64,000 nucleotides of DNA from Podospora pseudocomata. Lineage: Eukaryota; Ascomycota; Sordariomycetes; Sordariales; Podosporaceae. The number at the start of each line of letters is the position of its first letter. The stretch's first letter is position 1. The notes beneath the pieces are model-generated. The model saw nothing but the letters and a program-made list of their open reading frames with translations, was not told where the DNA came from and ran no database searches. Of the stretch, positions 32,332 through 43,408 are shown in pieces. The stretch lies in assembly GCF_035222375.1 (NCBI RefSeq), contig NC_085891.1, positions 496,001 through 560,000 of the forward strand, in the 5' to 3' direction. The position numbers were made by a program, and so were the translations under genes.

Positions 32332-33327
32332 GGTGGACGGGTATCAGCAGCTTCCCGATGATGTTTATTTTGATTAGAACTCAACCGAGGATGGGAACTT
32401 GAGGTAGGTATGGGTGTAAGTGATTGGGGGGAAGACTCAATCCCCAAAAGCCGAAATGGCAGTTGAGAAGTAACCTGTATAGGGGCTTGTGCCATGAATG
32501 CAATGCAACCTGACACGGTCGAACGAAATGCGTTCTTTGTGACCAAGGTTACCATGCAATCTACTCCTCCGAAGGGAACGGTCGACATAAACGCAATTCC
32601 GTGGATAACTACTCCCTAGAAGGTTCATCTTGGCCCCCACTCACCCTCATCTATTTATTTATCTGTGCCAGTCAGTTGCATCTGTACCGGGACTGGACCG
32701 GATGCCCCGTCACCAATCACAACACTCATAATCTGTGAGTGAAATAAGACCACCAGCCGATCATACCACATAGAAGTGGCTACAACCACCCATGTGTAAT
32801 TGGGCCTTATCTATGGACGCTCTATCTCGGCCCCTAATTCATCATTCTGGGCACCCACCACTTGATGTTGTAGTAGAACTTGATAGCTCATGACATTCCT
32901 CGAATTGGAGGAAAGAAAAGTGCCTCTGTACTGAAGTTGTGAGGCCGTATCTTGAACCCAAGGTAGGTTCGAGACCTGCTGGCGCCAACCTGTGGGGATG
33001 CGGGGGATAGTACAGTGGCCACAAAGTAGAAGGCTGGGCAGCTGAGCTTCGTTAGGTTTCCCAAGGCTTGGATGGTCTTCTATGTGAACAACGCATCATG
33101 AAAACTATGGCAGTATCCCAGCTTTCATTGGAAATTACCTACTTAGCAACTCCATCAACTCTTCAACCACCATTTTTGTGGTCATTTCTACCATCAGAAA
33201 CGTAGCCTGTCTTGGCACTGAGCCAACACGCGCACAGACCACCGTCAAATGACCTCATCGAAGCTATTCCCACCCTTTTTTCCCCTCCTCCAACACACTT
33301 TGTCAACAAACAGCCCCCTCCTCAACC
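32332..33327. other. Divergent intergenic region
   Basis: About 1 kb between the NLR relic (minus) and the Ap4A phosphorylase gene (plus). A B-box-like GGTTCGAGACC at 32965-32975 with a following TGGCGCCA lacks a matching acceptor strand and A box, so it is not called a tRNA. The last 50 bp are pyrimidine-rich, a usual fungal leader. Confidence 0.5.
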
Positions 33328-34382
33328 ATGGCGACCACCCCCTCCAACAAAATGCGCCCAACGCCCCATCTCCCACCCAACCTCCCCTCCCTCGTCGCAA
33401 CCGCCTTCTCCCGCTCCGTAGCCACCAAAACCGTCAACTTCTACCCCACCTCCGTCACCCTTCTAACCATCAACTCCATTCCTGTATGTTTCCTTCTCCC
33501 CTTTTCCGTACTTCCCCCCCCCCACCCTCCCCCCCTCCCTAACTAACATCTCAGTTCCAACTCCGCTACTCGCCCTCCCTGGCCTCAAAACCCAAACCCC
33601 CCAGCGTCACAACCCCCAAGCTCTTCTTCAACCCCTTCGCCTCCCCCACACAAGAAATGCTCATCACCCCTTTCGGAACGAGTCCCCCATCGCACAACCT
33701 AGTCCTCAACAAATTCGCCGTCGTCCCCGAGCACTTCATCCTCTCCACCTCAGCCTTCAAACCCCAAACTCACCTCCTCGAAGCAGACGACTTGGCAGCT
33801 GCCTACGCGTGTATTGATGCGTACGCCCGGCACAACAAAGAGTTGTTCGTCTTCTTTAACTCAGGAGACCACAGCGGGGCGAGCCAGCCCCATCGCCATC
33901 TGCAACTGCTCCCGGTGGAGAACATGAAGGAGGGGTTGGAGGGGGAATGGGATGTTCTTGCTAAGGGATTGACAGACCCAAACACAAGGGGGAAGTTACC
34001 GTTTGAGGTTTTTGCTAGGGATATTGAAGGGTTGGGTGGTGATGGAGAGGAACTGAGGAGGGTGTATCTGGAGTTGTACAACCAAGCCTGCGAAGCAGTG
34101 TTGGGAGTAGCGGAGGATATCAAACACGAGGGCGAAGCGCAGATAAGTTACAACCTCGCCATGACAAACAACACAATGGCGGTGGTGCCGCGGTTGACAG
34201 AGGGAGGGGTGGTCAGGGATAAAGACGGGCAAGAGGTGGGAAACTTAGCGCTCAACGGGACTGTCCTCGCGGGGACGGCGCTGGTAAGGTCAGAGATGGA
34301 GTGGAATGCCCTGAGAGAGGATCCAGACCAAGTCAACCAAGTGTTGGGGAGGATAGGTGTGCCTAACCGGGCCAAGATGTAA
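33328..34382 (+). CDS. Ap4A phosphorylase / ATP adenylyltransferase (APA1/APA2-like)
   Basis: Two exons, 33328-33483 and 33555-34382, with a 71-bp C-rich intron (GTATGT, CTAAC, CTCAG); 327 residues. The HIT-superfamily core reads NSGDHSGASQPHRHLQLLP, with the catalytic HxHxQ-type motif HRHLQ at about residues 165-169. FNPF and LNKFAVVPEHFILST fit the yeast APA enzymes, and SYNLAMTNNTMAVVPR is the conserved C-terminal block. The enzyme splits diadenosine tetraphosphate with phosphate to ADP and ATP (or the reverse), controlling dinucleotide pools in the cytosol. The length agrees with the yeast enzymes (about 320). No unusual features. Confidence 0.92.
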
Positions 34383-34563
34383 ATACGCTATCAACTCATT
34401 ATACTAATAACTAATTCTTTTTGTCTGCCATCTTCCCGTTTTTGAACACCACTTTACATGCGTTGGATACCAAAATAGGCCAGCCACCCGTATCGGTAAA
34501 TAGAAAACAATTTCATGAAAGGAAACACACCGAGCAACTCATTTAGCAGCACAATAAGACACA

Positions 34564-36458
34564 TCACTCACGACCATACCGACAACCACCCCCTTGCCCC
34601 CGCAGCATGTCCCCAAAAGCCGCTCTCATGACTCTGGTATTCTGCTCAAAGAACGGCACCCTGGGATCCTTGCCTAGCGCCGTCTGCTCCTTCACCAACT
34701 CATCCCACTTCTTACGGCAAGTCGAATTACCAAAGTGATAGCTGCCCCCGTTCTGGACAATATACTCGGCCACCCTCTTCCACGGAACCTTGGTCGACTG
34801 TGGGCCCTCCGAATTATTGTCACGATTCGAGGTAGGGGGTGATAGCTCGCGGACACCTCGCTCGAGAAGGATCAACTAGTATTTCACATGTACATCAGCC
34901 TCAAACCTTTGTTGTTGAAGCCCAAAAAAAACTTACATCCATCTCGGACCACTCCGGCTTCCTCACCCTCTCCTCCCTACTCTTGGTCAGAGCACGATAC
35001 CGGCCTCGGAGAGTCGACTCGGCCTCAGTGTAGCCACCCTCCTGGCGGATCTGCTTGTACGTCATTCCCTTTTGCCGGCTGGCGATAAGGAACTCGTCCT
35101 TGGCCTTGCGATCGGCCAACTCGGCCTCGGTCACTTCTTCGCCGGCTTCGTACAAGGATGGACTCGGACCTGGTGAAGACTGAGAACGAGTGCGAGGGTT
35201 CGGTGTCAAGGCTGGCAGAGCTGCGAGATGTCTCGGTTTGGCGGCCAGCTTGCTGGTCTTTCTGACTGAAGGTGACATGGGCTCGGCTGAGCTTTTTGAC
35301 CGGCGAGACTTGCTTCCTTGAGGGGTGGCCGGCTTGTCATTGCTCTTGAGCACGGCAGCTGCCAGTAGGCGTGGCACCGGTCGGTCAGGTAGAGTCTTGC
35401 GTCCTTTGGACGGGCGATGTTGCTCGGCGATTTCCATGGGATAAGAGGACGTAGCAGTAGAGGACGAGTCCGCCAGAAAGCTTGTTCGGATGGACTCGGA
35501 CGATGAGGCATGGGGAAGATCAGAGTCGCAGGCACAGGATTGAAACATGGGCAGATGATTGTGTACCGAGTTCGAGTTCCAGATCCAAGCATCGGCTTGG
35601 TGTGGGGAAGCAGGTCTGATGCACGGAAGCGTCTTGTTCCCGAGGTGCTCTTTCGACGCTGGCCAGGGGGATCGAAGAGGTTCGCTGCTGTCTCTCAGAG
35701 CCATGGCTTCCAACATGTCTGACGCGCCAGTTGACGAGAAGCTGCCGCTGGAGGAATCGTAAAGCATATTTGGAAATGGGTTACTGAGATAGTCGAAGTC
35801 ATCATCCTCCGACATCGCACTTGGAGCAGAGAATGGGAGGTCTTGCAGAGGAAGTCCATGACCCAGCCCATGGTCCGTTTGTGGGAGCGTGTTGTGGCCC
35901 AAGGTGTAGTGATGGCTCTGATTGTACTCCATCATCACAGCGTTGGCTCCGAACCCGGTCTCTTGATCCCAGTGGTCTCCACCATGAGAAGAGACAAACG
36001 AAGTTACCGCGGCCGGTTCACCGCTCTGTTGCCAATAGGAGGGGTTGGAGAGGCCCTGTTCAGAAAGAAGGTTTGCGGTGGTCGACTGATGCCAGTTTGT
36101 CCTCGGATCTGTTGGCTGAGACTGAGGGTGGGAATAATGTGAAACTGAAACATAAGGTGAAGAGCGATTCAAACCAGTCTGTTCGTCTGCTGCCTATTTT
36201 CGATCAAAGTCGCACCTGTCAGTCGTCCAGTTTTACAGACGGGGCAGCAACAAAGAACTTGAAAAAAAAAAAGAACGAGCGACAACAAGATGACAAAACA
36301 ATGAGACGTACCAGAAAAGTCGCACTGTTGCCTATGCTGCCTGATCGCATCGGAAAAGCTCTCTGATCGTAAATCCCAAGGCCAGAAGGTGGCAAGTGCT
36401 GGGATCCACTCTCATCGACCCCGTTGGTGTTGAGCAGCGAGGTCGTGTTGAAAGACAT
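34564..36458 (-). CDS. Myb/SANT-like DNA-binding protein, probable transcription factor
   Basis: Three exons are proposed: 36312-36458, 34937-36193 and 34564-34875, with introns of 118 and 61 bp; 571 residues. The first join gives SATFL|AADEQTGLNRSS and the second EWSEMD|LILLERGVREL; both lie between codons. The first 350 residues are low-complexity (Ser, Pro, His, Gln) with basic patches. The conserved C-terminal region has a helical block EAELADRKAKDEFLIASRQ then KGMTYKQIRQEGG, and a second unit with PEWSEMD and VPWKRVAEYIVQNGGSYHF then GNSTCRKKWDEL. The tryptophan spacing and helix pattern suggest two Myb/SANT-like units. Nuclear location and DNA binding are inferred. Start chosen at MSFNTTSLL; the frame stays open upstream. 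A large gene-free 5' region (2.7 kb) fits a regulated gene. Confidence 0.7.
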
Positions 36459-39169
36459 GTCGTGGGGCAGGAGGAGCTGTGGTGTTTTAGCGATGTCTGA
36501 CTTGAATTCTGCTGCCCAAGCTGCAGAAGGAAGAAGGTCCTGTACAGGCCAGAGCATATCTACCTGGGGTCTCATCAAGTTGATAAACAAGTCGAGGCCG
36601 CCCTTCGCCGGCAGACCGCACTCGCCTCTGCTGTTCAACTCCCAACCATCCAACTGTCTTGCTTGTCTTTGGCTGGCCTTCTTGCCACGGAGCCCCTCTC
36701 TCCTTCTCCTGTCTATCTTCACCGCTGCTTTCGACTTCTCTGCTGCTCTCGAATTGGGGATGGACGTGCCCCAATGACCTTCGTCCATTTGTGAAGAGCC
36801 CCGCTTGAAAAGCATGGAGCGACTGACGATGATGGGTATCCGGCTTGAAAGGTTCGTCGGGCAGCTAATGCCGCAGCGTTGAGCGGTCAAGGTGAACGAT
36901 GTTGGTTCGTTATGCAGGTCTTGTGTAGCTTCCCGTTGAAAAGAACCGCTGGGGACGAAGCTCAGGCCTCTCTAATAGCTTTGGATTTGGATGAGCGTTG
37001 AGTTGACGACAGTTGAAAATGGAGTGACGGTCTGTCAGGGATGACTTCAAGGTATAGGCGAGGGGGTAGCTAGAATAACAAGGACAGCTGTGACGGTTGA
37101 AAAGGGCCCGTCAAGGAAAGGAAAGGAAGTCGGAGCGGAATGACATCTTTGCTCCCCACCGTGTGACGGCCGACTTGAGGGCTAAAACAAGGGGATAGTT
37201 GACTTTGCTTTCTCCCAAATCTGACATCTCATTTCTTGTAGATTAGCAAAGGGGCCATTGTATGCCACAAGGTCCCAAGCTTGCTCGAATCGGACGACAA
37301 ATTCCCGAAAAGAGAACCAGACGGCCTCGAGCCCCGAGCTGAGAGTCTGCCCACCTACCATACACCACCTACTTTGCTGTTGATCAAGTCCCCGTCCCTA
37401 TGTCCACCGGCCCGCATCGCGATGGGGCCCGGCCGAGACTGCCGTAACACATCCCACACCTCATAACCCCTTTGGGACTCATGGATATTAGATCGCGGGG
37501 TGAGTGACCAGGATAGGAGGTGGATGTCGTAATATCAAGTTCGAGGTTCGCTCACCACGGGTGGCAAAACTGGTCACGGCCATCTGCCTGTTGGGGGGAA
37601 TCCGTGTGGGTCTGTCTGTCTGGACTTCGCCGTTGACGGCTCTGCCTGAACGGTTAGCTACCGCCAACCAGAGCTCTCCTTGCCCAGCCAGAAACGATCA
37701 GTACATGGGTAACCAATTGTTTGATTCCAAATGTGATGGATCAAGTGAGGGAGACACTTTGAGAAGCGGCAAACAGGAGACCTCTCCGGAACGACGCATG
37801 GTATGGCCGGTATCGTCTGAACGGCTTCGGCCGCTTTCATGATGGATTTAGCGAAGCAATGGGCTGTACGCCAAATCACTTTGCATGCTGTTCTGCCATG
37901 TGGGCAACAGGAGAGCAAGTAGCTAACGACCCTCGTGGGTTTGAATCATGTTTCCAGGTTGTGGGAAAAGGAGCGGGCCGGTTGATCATGTTCGATTGGC
38001 GAGACCAGGCTGGTGGTGATGGATTAACCCCGGGCTGCAGCTATGGCCTGCATATGTCAGTCCTAGTTGGGCGCATGCCACGAACGAGTTACTGCCGCTC
38101 GCAGATCTGACCCACTGCCGAGAGAGACAAACAACAGAAGTATCACATCTTTCATGAGTGCCCCCCCACTCCCAGTAGATGGGGAGACCTACAAATCGAG
38201 ACCGGCGAAGAAAGCCAAATGCAGTTGCAGCTTCCCCTTTGGGAGCCTCCTACATCCCACTGGGGCCGGGAGCTATCTCGGACAGACAAGTGGTGAAGGA
38301 TCATACCACCCTTGTCCTGGCAGGGGCCATTTCCCACACGATGGCTCGAGGCATGCGAATATCCGTCGAGCTGTCGCCGCAAGCCTTAGCGGGTCACGGC
38401 TTGTGTTCCGGATAGTTATGCATTGGGCGCATAATGGCGACGACGAGACGACAGATGTTCGGATGAGGTGGAGCTGAGATGGACTCGAGTCTGAATTCGT
38501 CATATTCACCGCAGGTCCGACGGGAGACCTTATTTCTACTCTCATGAATATCTGACATGTCTGATGACTATGAGCAGAATATTTGCGGGGTTGGGTTCGA
38601 GGGGAGGGGAAGGGGAAGGTCGTTTGACGGGGATGGCGATGGGATATGCCGTTTGATTTTGGTCTGTCAAAGAAAGTAGGTCCAGTTGCGCAATGCAGAT
38701 TGCGTCTGCAGTGGAGATGGGGGGGGTCATGGGTCACACACAGGCTAGGTTTGGAGGAAAAAGTCGCTCACTCGCTCTTCTTGGACGAGGAGGACCTTTT
38801 GGTCAATGACGGCCCTCTGATTGGCCAGTGCCGATAGCATAACCCGGAAGGCACTGAGCAGGGCAGGGAAAAAGAAACTGACAGGAGCTATCTGTTATCG
38901 TGCCCTCCTGGCTATCTGAGGCCTACAGCCTGTTTGTCTGAGCCGTGAAATTCGCCGTCTCGGAACCATCCCATCTTCACCCGCTGCCCGAGTGGAGCAT
39001 ATGCCCTTCAAACGGTGCCTCTCTTCTCACCTCGTGCCAGGACTGTGGGCCAGGACTGTGGGCCTCAGGCCATCAAAGCTTGGGAACTTGGGCATCATCG
39101 AGCATCCGAGCTACATCATCTTTGAAGCATTGATAGCTGCAAAGCTACCTGTCAAAGTACGTACCCATT
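36459..39169. other. Long gene-free region (2.7 kb)
   Basis: No supported gene. It lies upstream of the Myb-like gene and downstream of the reductase gene. Open frames are short and present on both strands. A GGGTTTGAATC string near 37938 is not part of a tRNA fold. It could hold a long promoter or an untranslated RNA; the sequence alone does not show which. Confidence 0.5.
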
Positions 39170-40270
39170 TCACAATGCTGCCATTCCTTCCCGGCCCCGA
39201 ATTTCCAGCTGCTGATCCAAAACACTCGATACCATCTCCTCCATGCTGTGCCATCGAGTGATGCCGAGCTCCTTCTCGGTACGGCTCGTATCGACAGTGA
39301 AAGGCTCGTCGTATGGGCCCTCAGTGTTGACGGGTATGGCGGGATATTTTGTCTTGACAAACTCCACAACATCATCATAGCATGTTGGGTCCCCAACCAC
39401 CAAGTATTCAGTCACCAACTCTTCCCGACCCAACTCCACATCAAGACTTCGCAGCACCGTCAAGCTTACATCACGGACATCCACCATTGACGCAGGCACA
39501 ACCGGCTTGCCACCAGGGGGGTTGGTGAGAGTTGCCATGAGATAGGCATTGACGCCGTTTGGTTTGGATGTCTGTTGGGTGAGATCCCTCCCGAGGACAA
39601 AGGTCGGATGCAACGTCACTAAGGAGAACTGAGGCTCATGAACCCGCATCCATCCAATCGTGGCTCGATGAGCGAGGATCTTGGAGGTTGCGTACTTGGC
39701 TCCATGGCCCGCGGGGCCAGACGGGAAGGACATCTCCGGGTTGATGGCAAGGGTTGGATTGATACCGGCTATTGTTCAAACCGGTCCGGTTTGTCATTCA
39801 TACTCTGTTTGCGGGACTTTATTTGGATTGCTTCGCTTACCTTTGACTTCCAGACCTGGGGTGTTCATGCTGTCCGGGGGCATCAAGGCCAAGATGGACG
39901 ACATGATGATTACTCTCTTCACGGTCGGCGTCTCCGCAGCAGCGTTTAATATTGCTTCAGTCCCTGCGACAGCGGGTTGCAGATATTCAGTCTTGAAGTC
40001 GTCAACTTTGCCTGGTACGGGTGAGGCGAGATGGAAGATGGCATTGATGTCGTTGGACAGAGCGGACCGAATTGCCTCGGCGTTGTCGATGTTGGGGATG
40101 ACGGCAAAGTCGAGCTTGGAAGCGTGCTGGGGGAACCGTGCCTTGACCTCCTCAACTTGAGCCTCCCGCCTGACACTCAAGCGAAGTTGGTGGCCCGCCT
40201 TGAGGGCATCGAGCACGACTTGAGAGCCGATGAAGCCGGTGCCACCGGTGATGAAGATTCGCAACGCCAT
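39170..40270 (-). CDS. NAD(P)-dependent extended SDR reductase (GRE2 / dihydroflavonol-reductase-like)
   Basis: Two exons, 39841-40270 and 39170-39768, with a 72-bp intron (GTAAGC...AATAG) that splits an Ala codon; 342 residues. The N-terminal Rossmann motif is TGGTGFIG (8-15). VIIMSSILAL supplies the active-site Ser region. YATSK gives catalytic Tyr169 and Lys173, and LVTLHPTFVLG is the conserved block after the active site. The layout fits yeast GRE2 and the ketone/aldehyde reductases related to plant dihydroflavonol reductase. These are cytosolic enzymes that reduce carbonyl compounds, often stress-induced. The natural substrate cannot be read from sequence. Confidence 0.85.
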
Positions 40271-40789
40271 GATCGATGTGGTGCTACTGGCTGGTGTTGT
40301 GATGTGAAAAAGAGGGGTGCTTGATACCTTAAGTAAGGTGATACGATCTCTGGTACCACGTGATCTCTTCCCCTCGCTACAATGAGATTTGCCTGTTGGT
40401 CTTTAGTGATACATGGTTGGTGTGTTGGGCGCAGAAAAAGGATCAATAATCACTGCGTTGATGTAACTTTGCTCAGCGACTAATTCTCAAAACCGACAAC
40501 ACGTGTGACGTGTGGAGAATGTTGATGATTACAACAGCATCGCATTGTTGATCAATGATCATGTATGTAATCACCATCTGACCTCCCAGGCCATGCCACC
40601 TCGGCATCATTATTCAACAAATTCATGCCGACAAATCAATCTCTGGTGTGATATGCCGTACATTATAGTTGCCCTAATCAAGACGAAATGTTACAAAAGA
40701 GCATGACTGCTCTCCAATAGCTGGCACCTCTCACTCTTCATTTCCAAACAGCATCACCCCTCCATCATTTACCACACCCAAACCACACC
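40271..40789. other. Divergent promoter region
   Basis: About 520 bp between the divergent reductase and tautomerase genes. AT-rich in the middle. No gene seen. Confidence 0.5.
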
Positions 40790-41348
40790 ATGCCCCTCTG
40801 GCTCATCTACCACCCCCCCCAAACCTTCACCACCCCCGAATCCAAATCCGCCCTCGTCAAATCCATAACCTCAATCTACACCTCCTCCGGCCTCCCCGCC
40901 TTCTACGTAGTCATCAACTTCATCCCCCTCTCCCCCGATGACAACACCTTCATCGGCGGGGAGCCCTCCTCTGCTCGATCCAAACCCTTCATCCGCTTTG
41001 TAGCCGAGCACATCGCCGTCCACGTCAGTCAAAACCCCGGCCGTCAAGAGCGAACAATCAAGCGGATCGACGACGCTTTGCGACCGCATGTAGAGGAGAA
41101 GGGGTATGACTGGGAGTGGCACGTTGACGAGACGCCTAGGGCGTTGTGGAAGATCAATGGCTTTGTTCCGCCTCCTTGTGAGCAACCCCGAGACGAGATC
41201 GAGGAAAGGAGGGGAGGATGCTGACTAGTGAACAGTTGGGAGCAAGGCCGAGAAGGAGTGGGCTGAGTTGAACAGGCCGGTGCCGTGGGAGGAGGACGAA
41301 AAGGAGGGAAACCAAAGGAGTGATCGGAGGTATGTGGTATCGATGTGA
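40790..41348 (+). CDS. Tautomerase-superfamily protein (cis-CaaD-like, tautomerase_3)
   Basis: Two exons, 40790-41177 and 41236-41348, with a 58-bp intron (GTGAGC, CTGAC, AACAG); 166 residues. It starts MPLWLIYHPP: removal of Met exposes Pro1, the catalytic base of this superfamily. Other family-like blocks are FYVVINFIPL, SKPFIRFVAEHIAVH and WEWHVDETPRALWKINGFVPPP. After the intron GSKAEKEWAELNRPVPWE completes the usual C-terminus. The fungal group is annotated as cis-3-chloroacrylic-acid-dehalogenase-like or oxalocrotonate tautomerase-like, but physiological substrates are unknown. It is divergent from the reductase at 39170-40270. Confidence 0.85.
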
Positions 41349-41425
41349 TTACAAGCGGTATGCTATGCTATATGTATGTCCAACGGCACCTGATCTATCC
41401 TATTCTTCTCGCCTTCTATCGCACT

Positions 41426-42523
41426 TCAAATCCCGGGCAACCCAATGATGCTCCTGAGGGCGGGCACGTTCCGGGGGAGAATATACGTAGTGTACAGAGC
41501 CGTCAAGGCGACAAGCAGCCCAGTGAGCTGTAGTCAAAGTTAGCCTCTCTTCACTCGACAAGACAAGAAGCGAAAACATACCTTCTCAAACCAAGTATGG
41601 AAATAAATCGCCGTCATCAACAACATCCAAGCACACAACCCCACCACTCCCACCGCCACCTTCCCCCCATGCCCCAACCCCTCCATCACCCCCGTCCCCC
41701 TCCCCACATCCTCCCCCTGATACCTCACCTCCCTCTCCACCTCCGCCGTCGCCCCCTTAACCGCCCCATCAGCCATCACAACCGCCCTCTCCTCCCTCAC
41801 AAACCTCACCCACCTTCCAACAACCCACCCAACCTCCTGCAACAAAAAACAACTCCCCAACACCAACAAAAACACATGCCCCGAGATATCATGGCCCCCC
41901 GACCACCTCCCCCCAGCACTCTTGCACGCCGCCGCAGTAAAAACCTCCTTGACACCCACATCCCCCGCATCCTTCTCCGAAATCTCCGCCATCTTAACCT
42001 GACACTTCCCCCCCGTAAACCTAAACCCCCTATCGATAATCGCCGGCCCAAAAAACCACTGCGTCACAAACACCCACCACGCCGTCACCACCGCCCATCG
42101 TATCGTCGCCCGGCTCTTTTGCGCCGATGTCCTGACAGCGGGGTGCGTGAAAATAAAGAGGAAGAAAGAAAATGTTATCCACCCCCACCCGCGCTTCACA
42201 AAGAGGACGTTGAAAAGGTTATTTTTGCGGGCAAAGTAGGATGGGGAGAGGGAGCCCTGGTCGTGGGATTGGGTGAGGGGGTTGTAGGTGGAGGATTGGA
42301 CGTCTGGAGATAAGACGGCGAAAAAGGTGCCGAAGATGAGGAGGAGGGGGTAGATGCTCAGGAGGGCGAGCTCGGTTGGGGTGGGGAGGAGGGGGTTGTT
42401 TCTTGGTGGCGCGGTTCGGGTTGTTGTTGAGGAGGAGATGTGGACTGTTTGGGAGGAGGGGGAGAGGGAAGAAGGGGAGACGTGTCGGCGGGAGGGGCCG
42501 GAGGGCTGTGGTGGTGAGTCCAT
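41426..42523 (-). CDS. FIT-family lipid-droplet biogenesis protein (Scs3/FIT2-like)
   Basis: Two exons, 41582-42523 and 41426-41527, with a 54-bp intron (GTATGT, GCTAAC, CTACAG); 347 residues. About six hydrophobic segments are spread along the chain after a Ser/Pro-rich cytosolic start. The family signature is GGHDISGHVFLL, with His211 and His216, and a second conserved His is in YFHTWFEK (about 309). FIT2/Scs3 proteins are ER membrane enzymes of the lipid-phosphatase/acyl-CoA diphosphatase type needed for normal lipid-droplet budding. Yeast Scs3 mutants need inositol. The final exon supplies the last membrane segment. It converges on the tautomerase gene, with only 77 bp between stop codons. 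Confidence 0.88.
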
Positions 42524-43408
42524 CGTTTGGCCGGTCGTGTTTTTCTTTTGAGGATGAAAAGGTTTGTTGGGTTATACTCGTTCGTGTGGAGTCGCGTTTG
42601 GTGGTTGCATTGGAGAGGATGGCAAGAGGTTCGTAGAGGAAAGAAACAGGAGTATTAAACACGAGGCTAAAACGTCGTTGCGAGAGCGCAGGCTCGACAA
42701 AGAAGCTGGCGTGGTGATGTTTTGGAGCAAAGTCGCAAATCGCAAATTCGAAAGCTATGACGTTGTTCAACACTGCCTTGGCAACTGCTTCGGACCGGAC
42801 GTGATCGCGCCGAGGCTTGTTGATTATGTAACATTCGCCGAAGCTCGGACCCTCAACGCCACGAATCCCCGAGCATACAAAAAAACGGGAGGCGGGAATG
42901 GCGTCGTTTTTTTGTCCGATTCTCATCACAAATGATCAATCACACATCAAGAAAATGACATCTCAGAAAAATACGCCTCGCAGCCATTTTTGTTTGTACT
43001 ACCTAGTAAGTTCGTGTTGTCCACTGCACTGTATAGTATCCCCTGTTTTCCCCAGCCAGCCACGGCTCTCAAATCATGCATCCATTCATGCAGCTTTCCC
43101 CCCTTCCTAGAACGCCATGGCCCAAACAAATGAACATGGAGAAGAAAAAAAAAAGAAAATCATGGGTAAATGCCGCTTGGGCCACAGTTCGAAGAAGAGA
43201 AAGAAAACAAAAGACCACCAATGCAGAAAGAAAGAAAAAAGCACAAATCCATGTCCCACCCCCCGCTTTCTGTCTCTCAGGGTATCTCATAAACTAATCC
43301 CACGCAATCCCATTCCTTTGTTTTTTCCCGTTTCCTTTATCTGCTCCCACAGGAAGGACGGTTCCCAGTAGAACCCTTCCCAGAGGAAGAACCCCTCCCA
43401 GCCGCGCT
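42524..43408. other. Intergenic region
   Basis: About 885 bp with no supported gene: promoter of the FIT-like gene and 3' UTR of the GH55 gene. An A-rich tract lies at 43139-43160. Confidence 0.5.

Noticed and set aside
32905-32990. Possible tRNA or SINE: GTAGG-TTCGAGA-CCTGC arm followed by TGGCGCCA
   Set aside because: The T arm is good, but no matching 5' acceptor, D arm or anticodon arm lies within 100 bp; at most a tRNA-derived relic.
41597-42313. Plus-strand 238-codon His/Pro-rich frame over the FIT-like gene
   Set aside because: It is antisense to a well-supported membrane protein and has no protein-like composition.
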